64,000 bases of DNA, from the NCBI RefSeq assembly GCF_026914265.1, contig NC_069136.1, forward strand, positions 490,001 through 554,000. Direction: 5' to 3'. The position numbers were made by a program, and so were the translations under genes. Below, piece by piece: positions 46,301 through 57,255 of the stretch (position 1 is the stretch's first letter; the number at the start of each line of letters is the position of its first letter). This stretch comes from Mya arenaria (lineage: Eukaryota; Mollusca; Bivalvia; Myida; Myidae). The notes under the pieces were generated by a model. The model was not told the DNA's origin. It ran no database searches and saw only the letters and a list, made by a program, of their open reading frames with translations.

Positions 46301-49300
46301 CTAGCATGGCCCTTCTATTTGGCTAGGCATGAGCCATGCCCTTTGATAGGCTGATCACATATACCTAGCATGGCCCTTCTATTTGGCTAGGCATGAGCCA
46401 TGCCCCTTGATAGGCTGATCAGATATACTGAGCATGGCCCTTCTATCTGGCTAGGCATGAGCCATGCCCCTTGATAGGCTGATCACATATATCTAGCATG
46501 GCCCTTCTATTTGGCTAGGCATGAGCCATGCCCTTTGATAGGCTGATCAGATATACTGAGCATGGCCCTTCTATTTGGCTAGGCATGAGCCATGCCCTTT
46601 GATAGGCTGATCACATATACTGAGCATGGCCCTTCTATTTGGCTAGGCATGAGCCATGCCCCTTGATAGGCTGATCACATATACCTAGCATGGCCCTTTT
46701 ATTTGGCTAGGCATGAGCCATGCCCTTTGATAGGCTGATCACATATACCTAGCATGGCCCTTCTGTCTGGCTAGGCATGAGCCATGCCCCTTGATAGGCT
46801 GATCACATATACCTAGCATGGCCCTTCTATTTGGCTAGGCATGAGCCATGCCCTTTGATAGGCTGATCACATATACCTAGCATGGCCCTTCTATTTGGCT
46901 AGGCATGAGCCATGCCCCTTGATAGGCTGATCAGATATACTGAGCATTGCCCTTCTATTTGGCTAGGCATGAGCCATGCCCTTTGATAGGCTGATCACAT
47001 ATACTGAGCATGGCCCTTCTATCTGGCTAGGCATGAGCCATGCCCTTTGATAGGCTGATCAGATATACTGAGCATGGCCCTTCTGTTTGGCTAGGCATGA
47101 GCCATGCCATTTGATAGGCTGATCAGATATACTGAGCATGGCCCTTCTATTTGGCTAGGCATGAGCCATGCCCTTTGATAGGCTGATCAGATATACCTAG
47201 CATGGCCCTTCTATTTGGCTAGGCATGAGCCATGCCCTTTGATAGGCTGATCAGATATACTGAGCATGGCCCTTCTATTTGGCTAGGCATGAGCCATGCC
47301 CTTTGATAGGCTGATCACATATACTGAGCATGGCCCTTCTATTTGGCTAGGCATGAGCCATGCCCCTTGATAGGCTGATCACATATACCTAGCATGGCCC
47401 ATCTATCTGGCTAGGCATGAGCCATGCCCCTTGATAGGCTGATCACATATACCTAGCATGGCCCATCTATCTGGCTAGGCATGAGCCATGCCCCTTGATA
47501 GGCTGATGACATATACCTAGCATGGCCCTTCTATCTGGCTAGGCATGAGCCATGCCCTTTGATAGGCTGATCACGTATAACTAGCAAAGTCCATCAATCT
47601 GGCTAAGACATATCTTATGCCCCCTGAAAGGCTGATCTTATGTACCTAGTAGTGTGGCCCTTGATTTGTTTTTCAAACAAAAGATATGTAGGCTGGTAAA
47701 TTCAAATAATGGCACTTCAAAAATAGTTTAAGATATTCTCATGAAATGAAGTGTGCTCCCAATGACTAGACATATGGCTTAGCAATTCCATCAATTTGAC
47801 TTAAACATATCATGAGCTATGCCCCTTGCTGAGAGAAGCAGACAAGTGCCAGTAGTGTTTGCAGCGCTATTGTTAAAAATTCTATAGACATCAAGTGCCT
47901 TTGTCAGGACATTGACCTTTGGTTTGTCAATGCTACTTCAGCCTTGCATATAGTTTACAATTTTTTCATACTGATTTGTATTTTGAATACAGTTGATTTA
48001 CATCCACGTTGCAGGTATGTGTTCTGTGAGCCGTAAAAGTTTTGACTGGATCCTGAACCACCGCGGTCATGCAGCGTGTGTGGTGGTTGGCGGCGCAGTG
48101 GAGGCGCTAGAGTCAAACCCAGGACATTTCAACCTGGTTGTCATGAAGAGGAAGGGCTTCATTAAGCAAGCACTTATACATGGGTATGCTCAACTAGCAC
48201 AATGTGTCTGATTATTATTTCCCTGTGTGTTGATTGTTCCGAACATTGTTAGAAGTAACAAGGTTGTAAACATCATCATTATACTTATTATCAATTAAGA
48301 AAAACTCCTCAGCCATTTCCCATAGTAAATAACCTCGGAACTATATGGATGGTTTACTATGTCAGAAATTGTTATATTTAACTATGCTGCAAGAAGATTG
48401 CGTAGTAGTTTCAATATAGCAGTTAAAGTTTTCTCATCAGAATTAGAATTATTTATAGAATACAACACTTTACTGGTGATTAATTTAAACTTGGATATAC
48501 ATGTTATACCTACAATTAATTAATACTATCATTTAAAATGTTAATATGAACTACTTTCATCAATGTCATAGCATACATCTGAGGTTGTTTTTATGGGAAA
48601 TGGCTTAGGTGTTCTAAATGCATTATTTAAGCTTCTCTCTCACAGATATACCATTTTTACAACTTTTTTATTTAAGAGCAAATTTTTGCGTAAATATCTG
48701 CAAACCAATGATACAAGATTGCTGACAAAAATCAGATAGTAGATTTTCATATTTCTGTTCGAAAATTAATGTTTTATGGCTTAAACCATTACTAACGGTT
48801 TAAGAAAAATGCATAAACATCAATTTTTGAAGTTATATATAAAAATCTGCAATCTAATTTTTTGTCAGCAGTCTAATATAACTGGTTTCCAAAAATTGGT
48901 TCGTTCCAAGACAAAAAATTAAAAAGTTGTCAAAACATTTAATCTGTTAGAGTGTAGCTTTAACTTAACTACTTACAAATCCCTTCTGCTCCGGAAGTTT
49001 GGAAAAACTTGTCATCTGCTATTCTTTTAACAAGATTTAAATGAACAGTTTTAGATTTATGAGCATTTTTTTATCATTACTTTTTGACATTTAACAATTA
49101 AGAACATTATTATTGAAATATGCCAAGTTCTGAACAAGTATCACTATGTCTTCAGTTTTAAATAATTGCCAATTGCATAATGAAAACAAATGCCATTTTG
49201 TTGCATAGCTTTAAAGTATATTTTTTACATTTATTTCTTTATGAATGGTTACAACCAACTTAGTGTTGAGTGTGTTATATGTATGATCTATACTCATAAA

Positions 49301-51038
49301 CAGATATGATTTAGATTTGGAAACCATTATGCGCTATTTTAAATGGGAAAAAACAGATGAGACAGCAACATGCGTGTTGCATGTATTATTTTAACCATGT
49401 AAAGTGATGTATATATTATCAGCCTCCTACTAGCTTGCATTGACAATTGTAGGCTTGTGTTGAGAAATACTATAGTTGCAGATTTTTTAACTATCTGGTG
49501 TCTAGCCCCTTTAAATAGGAATATTCAGCAATTTAGCTATGTACTCACAATATCTCTAATGTATTCATGATATCTGTAAGTTAATCATGATTTCTTCAAT
49601 GTATTCATGATATCTTAAATTTCATGATATCTTCAATGTATTCATGATGTCTTCAATGTATTTATGATATCTTTAATTTGTTCATGATATCTTTAATTTG
49701 TTCATGATATCTTCAATGTTTGCATGATATCTTCAATGTATGCATGATATCTTCAATGTATTCATGATATCTTTAATTTGTTCATGATATCTTTAATTTG
49801 TTCATGATATCTTTAATTTGTTTGTGATATCTTCAATGAATGCATGATATCTAAATGTATTCATGATATCTTTAATTTGTTCATGATATCTTCAATGTAC
49901 TCATGATATATTCAATGGATTCTTTATTCATGATATCTTAAAAGTATTCATGATATCATTAATTTCAGTGCTTCAGTGGTGCCGGTGTTCACATTTGGTG
50001 AGAACGATGTATATGAACAGGTACAGAATCCCGAGGGCTCACGCCTGAAGAGGCTTCAGATCTTCCTTACCCACAAGATATTCGGGTTCTCTATGCCCAT
50101 TTTCAAGGGCCGCGGAATCTTCAATTATACATTTGGGATCTTCCCCTATAGAAGACCTCTTAACACTGTTGGTAGGTATATGAAAACACTTACAGAATTT
50201 GTTTCTCAGCAATAAGTGCGCAAACAAGTCATTTATAAATTGTAAGCATCTGTTTTAAGACTACTTATAAATCTGCCTTCCTGTAATTGACATGTAATAA
50301 AGAGAAGTAAGGATAATTATGCATTGTATGCTTGGTAAATTTTATTTCATAGTAATAGAATATACATGACTGTATTGAAGAACAGCATTATAGACCAGCT
50401 GAAGAGAGGATTTTTTTTATTACTCAAAAGGCCAGGTGTCTGTCTTTTAGTAGGTTTTTAAATCCTACCAGGAGCACATTTTCATGGCCTCATTTTCATA
50501 CTTGTGCTGGTTTCTTCCCAGTTAACAATCTTGAGCTTCATACTGGTTCTTCTCCTTACTTATAGCTGTCTTCACAAAATGATGGACCAATCGTTCAAAA
50601 CTTTGTTCAAGTAAACAATGTGATTTACAACATCATTCTTAATGTTTGAATGTGCAATATTAGATCATGTGCTCAAATATAAAAATTAAAACAAGTTAAG
50701 CTAAAAAGCTCTCTCAAATCTTGTCAGAAATACAGAATATCTCAAGTTTATCCACTAAATTTCCAGAGCAGTAATGGTTTGAAAGGTAACAATGATTACT
50801 TGCTTGTTAACTTTAACAAAGTTCTGAACGATCGGCCCATTATAAATACGGATAAAATAAACTTGAACATTCCTTGTTAGTTGGCAAGCCAATAGATGTG
50901 GAGAAGAATGAAAAGCCAACACAAGAAGAGATAGATGACTTGCACCAGAAATATGTAGAAGGCCTTAAGGACCTGTTTGAAACCAACAAGACAAAGTATG
51001 ACATCTCTGAAGATACACACCTTAACTTCATAGGCTAG
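43302..51038 (+). CDS. MOGAT2: Acyl-CoA:monoacylglycerol/diacylglycerol acyltransferase (MOGAT2/DGAT2 family)
   Basis: ER-membrane enzyme that transfers fatty acyl groups from acyl-CoA to monoacyl- or diacylglycerol in triacylglycerol synthesis. Coding exons: 43302-43480, 44022-44329, 48015-48183, 49969-50171, 50881-51038 (1017 nt, 338 residues; vertebrate MOGAT2 is about 334), with all GT-AG sites and phases consistent. Seen in order: FAPLNIPLERRIQTL near the N-terminus, a hydrophobic hairpin (about 26-60), the YFP motif (RDYFPAKL), the catalytic HPHG at residues 112-115 (44176-44187), FPFYRDYLLSSG, VVVGGAVEAL, the RKGFIKQALIHGASVVPVFT motif followed by FGEND, FKGRGIFNYTFGIFPYRRPL, TVVGKPIDV, and a helical C-terminus. 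The start ATG has an in-frame TGA 21 bases upstream, within the same exon. That exon begins after an acceptor at 43267, so a 5' non-coding exon is expected. The short N-terminus and GRGIFNYTFG favour MOGAT over DGAT2, but the two are hard to separate in molluscs. Confidence 0.94.
44587..47620. repeat. Minisatellite, 64 bp unit, about 47 copies, in MOGAT-like intron 2
   Basis: Unit gctgatcacatatacctagc then atggcccttctatctggcta, ggcatgagccatgccccttg, atag. Two alternating sites (cctagc/ctgagc and tatctgg/tatttgg) define subtypes. The tatttgg form is concentrated in the second half. The left edge (44589-44611) carries the end of the unit in inverted orientation (gtgatcagcctatcaagggg), and degenerate units trail to 47660. 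The phrase aagatattctcatgaaatg occurs on both sides of the array (about 44415 and 47730). Confidence 0.96.
48298..48621. mobile_element. MITE family B, copy 2
   Basis: Left aaaactcctcagccatttcc then cat...aacctcgga; right catacatctgaggttgtttt then tatgggaaatggcttaggtg. Same arms and size as the element at 28533-28868, more diverged. In MOGAT-like intron 3. Confidence 0.65.
48631..48959. mobile_element. TTAA MITE family H, near full-length copy (329 bp)
   Basis: Left gcttctctctcacagatata, right aatctgttagagtgtagc, flanked by TTAA (48627-48630 and 48960-48963). The interior includes ctgcaaaccaatgatacaag, ttgctgacaaaaatcagat, ggtttaagaaaaatgcataa and tcgttccaagacaaaaaatt. Non-coding. It begins 9 bases after MITE B copy 2. 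Confidence 0.8.
49283..49516 (+). repeat. Dispersed repeat F, copy 2
   Basis: Collinear with 21427-21648: tactcataaacagatatgat, aaaacagatgag, taaagtgatgtat, attatcagcctcctactagc and the end atctggtgtctagccccttt. In MOGAT-like intron 3. Confidence 0.6.
49555..49962. repeat. Minisatellite, about 20 bp unit, running into a splice acceptor
   Basis: Units of tgatatcttcaatgtattca and the variant tgatatctttaatttgttca, about 20 copies with small indels. The last unit (tgatatcattaatttcag) supplies the AG acceptor at 49967-49968 of MOGAT-like exon 4. Confidence 0.92.
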
Positions 51039-51329
51039 CTTGATAGGTTGTGTTCTGGAAATAGTGCATAGTATTTGAACCAAATTGCTTTTAAAAACAA
51101 ACAAAAATTGTGATCACTGTATATATACATGTACATCAAAGTATAGCATTCAATGATATGGCATTATTAATCCCATTGTTTATTGGTTAAGCTATTACTA
51201 TTACTATATTTATTGCGTGTGAGGTCTGTTTGTGGTTTTGTATATGTGTGTATGTGGTGTTTGTATGATTGTGTCTCTCATTCAGTACCATTTAGACCCT
51301 TCCAGTGTGTCTCTATACAGGGTTTTATC
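51039..51329 (+). other. Proximal 3'UTR or flank of the MOGAT-like gene
   Basis: AT-rich sequence after the TAG stop. No poly(A) hexamer AATAAA is seen before the 27 bp array that follows. Confidence 0.4.
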
Positions 51330-52145
51330 ACTTAATATATGCATTAAAATATTGCATCACTTAATATATGCATCAAAATATTGCATCACTGAATATATTC
51401 TATCAAAACATGACATCACTTATTATATTCATCCAAATATTGCATAACTGAATATATGCATCAAAATATTGCACCACTGAAGATATTCATCAGAATATGA
51501 CATCACTGAATATGATCATCAAAATATGACATCACTGAATATGATCATCAAAATATGTCATCACTAAATATACATCAAGATATGTCATCACTGAATATAT
51601 ACATCAAAATATGACATCACTAAATATACATCAAGATATGTCATCACTGAATATAAACATCAAAATATGACATCACTAAATATGATCATCAAAATATGAC
51701 ATCACTGAATATGATCATCAAAATATGTCATCACTAAATATACATCAAGATATGTCATCACTGAATATACATCAAAATATGACATCACTGAATATAAACA
51801 TCAAAATATGACATCACTAAATATACATCAAGATATGTCATCACTGAATATAAACATCAAAATATGACATCACTAAATATACATCAAGATGTGTCATCAC
51901 TGAATATAAACATCAAAATATGACATCACTAAATATACATCAAGATATGTCATCACTGAATATAAACATCAAAATATGTCATCACTTAATATGCATCAAG
52001 ATATGTCATCACTGAATATAAACATCAAAATATGTCATCACTTAATTTACATCAAGATATGTCATCACTGAATATACACATCAAAATATGTCATCACTTA
52101 ATATACATCAACATATGTCATCACTGAATATAAACATCAAAATAC
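51330..52145. repeat. Minisatellite, about 27 bp unit, about 30 copies
   Basis: Unit catcaaaatatgacatcact then gaatata. A two-unit alternation (aaatatgacatcact / agatatgtcatcact with gaatata or aaatatac) is visible over 51560-52100. It begins about 290 bases 3' of the MOGAT-like stop codon. Confidence 0.92.
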
Positions 52146-52285
52146 CCAGTAAGGCATGGAATCGAACATTCTCATAAGTGCCTAGTTATTTCAAGAAAAG
52201 TTCATAATTATGTTTAGTAAACACTGTTATGATTTAGATAGCTGAATTTACATGAGAAATCTTTGTTTGAAATAATCAAGAGTTA

Positions 52286-52295
52286 AATAAATAAA
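52286..52295 (+). terminator. Candidate poly(A) signals of the MOGAT-like gene
   Basis: Two overlapping AATAAA hexamers, the first I find downstream of the stop codon. Use of this site would give a roughly 1.25 kb 3'UTR containing the whole 27 bp array. Motif only. Confidence 0.3.
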
Positions 52296-52329
52296 GTCAA
52301 AGATATTTGGACTGGAAGCATTTTAAGAA

Positions 52330-53330
52330 AAGGAGAAACTTAAATTGGATAAGGAGCATTATACTCAAAGTGGAGGTCAATTTGCTTGTACTGGGATCAT
52401 TATAAGCCAAGGGAAGTCTTAATACATTTGGAAAAGGAGCATTATATGGGAAAGGGAGAGATTAAACAACTTGGTCTAAGATCATTGTAAGTAAAGGGAA
52501 GTCTCATGTGAATGGACTGCAGGGGCCATTATAGTCAAAGGGAAGTCTAATACATTTGGAAAAGGAGCATTATAAGGGAAGGGAAGTCTAATACATTTGG
52601 AAAAGGAGCATTATAAGGGAAGGGAAGTCTAATACATTTGGAAAAGGAGCATTATAAGGGAAGGGGAGTCTAATACATTTGGAAAAGGAGCATTATAAGG
52701 GAAGGGAAGTCTAATACATTTGGAAAAGGAGCATTATAAGGGAAGGGAAGTCTAATACATTTGGAAAAGGAGCATTATAAGGGAAGGGAAGTCTAATACA
52801 TTTGGAAAAGGAGCATTATAAGGGAAGGGGAGTCTAATACATTTGGAAAAGGAGCATTATATGGGAAGGGGAGTCTAATACATTTGGAAAAGGAGCATTA
52901 TAAGGGAAGGGGAGTCTAATACATTTGGAAAAGGAGCATTATATGGGAAGGGGAGTCTAATACATTTGGAAAAGGAGCATTATAAGGGAAGGGGAGTCTA
53001 ATACATTTGGAAAAGGAGCATTATAAGGGAAGGGGAGTCTAATACATTTGGAAAAGGAGCATTATAAGGGAAGGGGAGTCTAATACATTTGGAAAAGGAG
53101 CATTATAAGGGAAGGGGAGTCTAATACATTTGGAAAAGGAGCATTATAAGGGAAGGGGAGTCCAATACATTTGGAAAAGGAGCATTATAAGGGAAGGGGA
53201 GTCCAATACATTTGGAAAAGGAGCATTATAAGGGAAGGGGAGTCCAATACATTTGGAAAAGGAGCATTATAAGGGAAGGGGAGTCTAATACATTTGGAAA
53301 AGGAGCATTATAAGGGAAGGGGAGTCTAAA
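52330..53330. repeat. Minisatellite, 41 bp unit, about 20 clean copies
   Basis: Unit aatacatttggaaaaggagc then attataagggaaggggagtc, t. Clean from about 52540 to 53330 with aaggga/atggga, gaag/gggg and tctaa/tccaa variants. 52330-52540 holds diverged, irregular units that look like the older edge. Confidence 0.95.
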
Positions 53331-53484
53331 GAAACTTTGACCAGTTCCAAAATTGTTCTTGTCAATGTACGAAAGTGCATAAATTGTTGCTTTTATGCAT
53401 TTTATTCAGCTCAAACAAGGTCTTTAAATGTTAGAATTATAAGCCTGGTTGTGATTGTTTAATGTTATAAAAAGTTAAGATGTG

Positions 53485-54354
53485 CAGGGTTCGAATTTAA
53501 CTTTGAGGAGCACTCGCAAAATTTTGCGAGTGCATTTTGAGGCAACTCGCAAAATGAAAATTCAACTTGCAATTTTATTATTTGCTTTATTCCCTTATAA
53601 TATTGTCTAATTAAAGTAGAAATTTACACCTAAGACATATTATGAATATTAAAAAGTATCAATCTTGAGTGACTCAACTACTAGAACTTGTTGATGGCTT
53701 ATTCTATTTGGGGAGTACGGAAAGACTCATCTGATGCTGGCAGCTTTTTGATAACAAAGCTGTTCAATAATTTGACATTGTTCACTTTATATATTTACCC
53801 TCGACATCGGGTAATTTAATACCCATTCGACAAGCACGCTACAGATTTCATTAAGTCTGTAAGTATTAAAATAAATAAATTTGAAATAAAAAAAAGCAAC
53901 AGTAAATATAGCGTGGATACTTTGGACCATGAAATATATCGATCGACGTAGTCTATTCATTTTGACAGTTGGGCGAAAATACGTATATTCAAAGGATGAT
54001 GGGGTTTACATATAGTGCGCAGAAGCGCTAAATTTAGCCAATGATTGAGCTAGGTGATTACGTCATTCGTATTCACTTTGTATAATGCACGCCTCGGAGC
54101 ATCCCGGAAAGATTCGAGATAAAACTCCTTTTCCGTATTTGTTCTATTTTTGAAAACTTACTAGAGCGTGACTCCGTACTGTCTTCTTTATTCTTTATAG
54201 CGGAGTTAAGTTCATGTTTATTCTACTTTCTTTTTAACATTTTGTGGTCTAGAAAAAGCCACTCGCAGAATTTTGCGAGCGTGAATAAAAGTCACTCGCA
54301 GTTTGTAAATGTCGCTTGCATTTTGCGAGTATGCGAGTCTAAATTCGAACCCTG
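53485..54354. mobile_element. 870 bp inverted-repeat DNA element with CAGGG ends
   Basis: Ends cagggttcgaatttaa and, on the complement, cagggttcgaatttagac, flanked by ATGTG (53480-53484 and 54355-54359). Subterminal regions on both sides are packed with ctcgcaaaattttgcgag-type palindromes (about 53511-53532 and 54262-54284). The CAGGG terminus resembles hAT elements, but an 8 bp duplication is not seen, so the superfamily is open. No transposase frame. Confidence 0.75.
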
Positions 54355-54359
54355 ATGTG

Positions 54360-56750
54360 TAGAAATTAAGCTGTCTATTTGATAAGAATTCAGTGGTACT
54401 TTTAATTGTATTAGCAGATTATAGTCGTTTTTGATTAGAAAGTCATACTTTTATATGTAGTTATTACAGGATATTTTGCCCTCTGTTCCATGTTTGAGTA
54501 ACATTTTTCCTGTATGATATATAAAATATAATAATCTATGAGTCATTTTCATTTTAATAGCCATACCCTTGTTCAAACCCTTAACTTGCCATCATAATCT
54601 GTATCATGAAATACATGCATGTTGAAAAACCTTCGCTTGCTATCATAATCTGTATGTCACCCATGAATGTTTAGATTGATTTGTGAAGTGTTTATGGTAT
54701 CACCCTCAAATACCAGATATTTCTTTTTTCTGTGATAACCATTTGCCAAAAGCATGTTCGTGTAGATACATGTATATGTAGATCATTTGTTCACTTAAGT
54801 ATACTATCAACATAGTCATCGACATTTTGTCTCAATGAAATATGTACATAAGACAACTATTTTTGCTTTGCAAACACAACATTCCATATTTGCACAGGAA
54901 CTGTTATTTTAACGCTATACAACAATATCCCTTGACTGACTGAATGAGTTTATTTCCAGGCCAGACATGTCATCAGAAATTAATATTTTGTAGGAGCTCA
55001 TCTGACTGTACATGTACATGAAATCTTGAGGTTACATGACATTTTATCTGAATGTGGCTTACGCAGACCAATTTAATGCCAAGCAGGACCTTAAAGCCTA
55101 TCACCAAATTTGTGTATTTTAGGTCTTCATTCACCTTGATTGTACCATCTACCAAAGAAGCTAAAACAGTTAAATTTGCATGAAATGCTAGATAGAAAAG
55201 AGTGAATACCCAATGTTTTTATACTTTCGTTGAAAACATATTTTAAGTGTTATTATTCAACTCATTTATGACTTGGGTATTTTCATTAATGCAATATACC
55301 AACCAGCAATAAACTTGCCCTTATAAAACAAATATTCTTCAGTCAGATTGTAATCAAAATATCAGCTCATTTTTCCACATAAAACCATGGTATGATGAAA
55401 AACCTTATGTTTCATACTTTTTTAAAGCGTATTTTCTCATTGAATGTGTTGATAAAAACTCTGTTGTCAAAATCACAAAGATAAAACATTCTTGAGCAAG
55501 TTATGTCCTTGAGTTATTGCTCTAAGACCAGTTTTACTCCATTACTCAATTTATACTGTAGGATTATTTTTCTTACGAATGTTAATCAATTTTTAATTTA
55601 AACTGAGTTGAGGTTAAAATGAGAAATAACTTACATATTTTTTTTGGTTCTCTGACTTGTTTTGTGTACCATTTGCATACATAGTTCAGGTTTATTTGTG
55701 AAATTGTTGGTTTTCAAAGGAATGTAGATAGAACTTCTTTTTTGTCTTTGGTCTTTTTGTTATCATAACTTGTAAGGTTAAAACATGTTTATATAATATC
55801 ATGTTTGATCATTTATTTGTATTGTTTGGTAGATATAGGCATATAGGCATTTATCTTTAGTTGTTATTAGTATGTCACTTTCAACATAAACACTATTGTA
55901 GTTCTTTTAAATTATATTGCTTATTTAGTCACTTGTTATTGAAGTATAAACACATATTTTCTTGTGGTTTTTTTTACCCTGCTAGTCGCAATTCAATGTG
56001 CTATATTTTTATACCCTGACTTGCCATGTATTTATATACTCTAGGGCCAATATATTACCCAGCATTATGCTACCAGTTCTTTTTTTCTTACCTAGCAGTA
56101 GCATTGTGCCTGCCTGTTTTTATCCTTGATTTCATGGATGTCAAGCTGTGCATGATATCATGAATGACAAGTTGTGTATTATTAAATGAATGTTAAGTTG
56201 TGTATAATAACAATCATGAAAGTCAAGTTGTGTATGGACACATGGTTGTTATATATGAATTGTTTTGAATATTGCAAACTCTCTTCCTGACTGGATAACT
56301 GATTTGATTTAGATGTACTTTAACTCATGGTACATTTGTTATCAAGCCATGTTTTATCATGCAGTGCATTAAGGTTATTGTCATGTAATGTTAGGACTTT
56401 TTTAAACCAAGTGAGTTAAACTTAAGTTTCTGTTTGGTATCGTGTTAATTTTTGTTTGCAGTTAATATTTATTTCAAATGTTTGTTATACGCCTGTTTTA
56501 TTAATTGGGATATTTTAAGGATTCATTTGCAGCAGAGACTGGACGGCTTCCAATATGTTACCGACACTGTGACTAGAGGAGCTTTTGTCCCATTATATCC
56601 AAGCATGCTTTTGTGTGTGTGTGATGGGCAGAACATCATGGCCAAGTTTGATACATTCATGCTGCTACAGTCACTTTACAGTTATGGCCCTTGAACTTAC
56701 ACAGACTTCATGGTATCCACCTCATGGAGCTTTTGTTGGAACTTTTACAC
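54360..56750. other. Intergenic, no gene recognised
   Basis: AT-rich. No coding exons found. Phrases near 56600-56740 (ttatggcccttgaactt, ggccaagtttgata) resemble interspersed repeat sequence and are the likely seed of the 46 bp array that follows. Confidence 0.45.
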
Positions 56751-56751
56751 T

Positions 56752-57255
56752 TGGACAATACGTGTATGGGTGAAACTTCTTGGTCAAATTACATAACTGG
56801 AAATTACCGGTATGTGTATGGGTGAAACTTCTCGGTCAAGTTTGATAACTGGACGTTATGTGTATGGGTGAAACTTCTCGGTCAAGTTTGATAACTGGAC
56901 ATTATGGGTATGGGTGAAACTTCTTGGTCAAGTTTGATAACTGGACATTATGTGTATGGGTGAAACTTCTTGGTCAAGTTTGATAACTGGACATTATGTG
57001 TATGGGTGAAACTTCTTGGTCAAGTTTGATAACTGGACATTATGTGTATGGGTGAAACTTCTTGGTCAAGTTTGATAACTGGACATTATGTGTATGGGTG
57101 AAACTTCTTGGTCAAGTTTGATAACTGGACATTATGTGTATGGGTGAAACTTCTTGGTCAAGTTTGATAACTGGACATTATGTGTATGGGTGAAACTTCT
57201 TGGTCAAGTTTGATAACTGGACATCATGTGTATGGGTGAAACTTCTTGGTCAAGT
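56752..57255. repeat. Minisatellite, 46 bp unit, about 11 copies
   Basis: Unit ggtgaaacttcttggtcaag then tttgataactggacattatg, tgtatg. Copies between 56940 and 57200 are virtually identical; the outer ones diverge. Confidence 0.94.
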
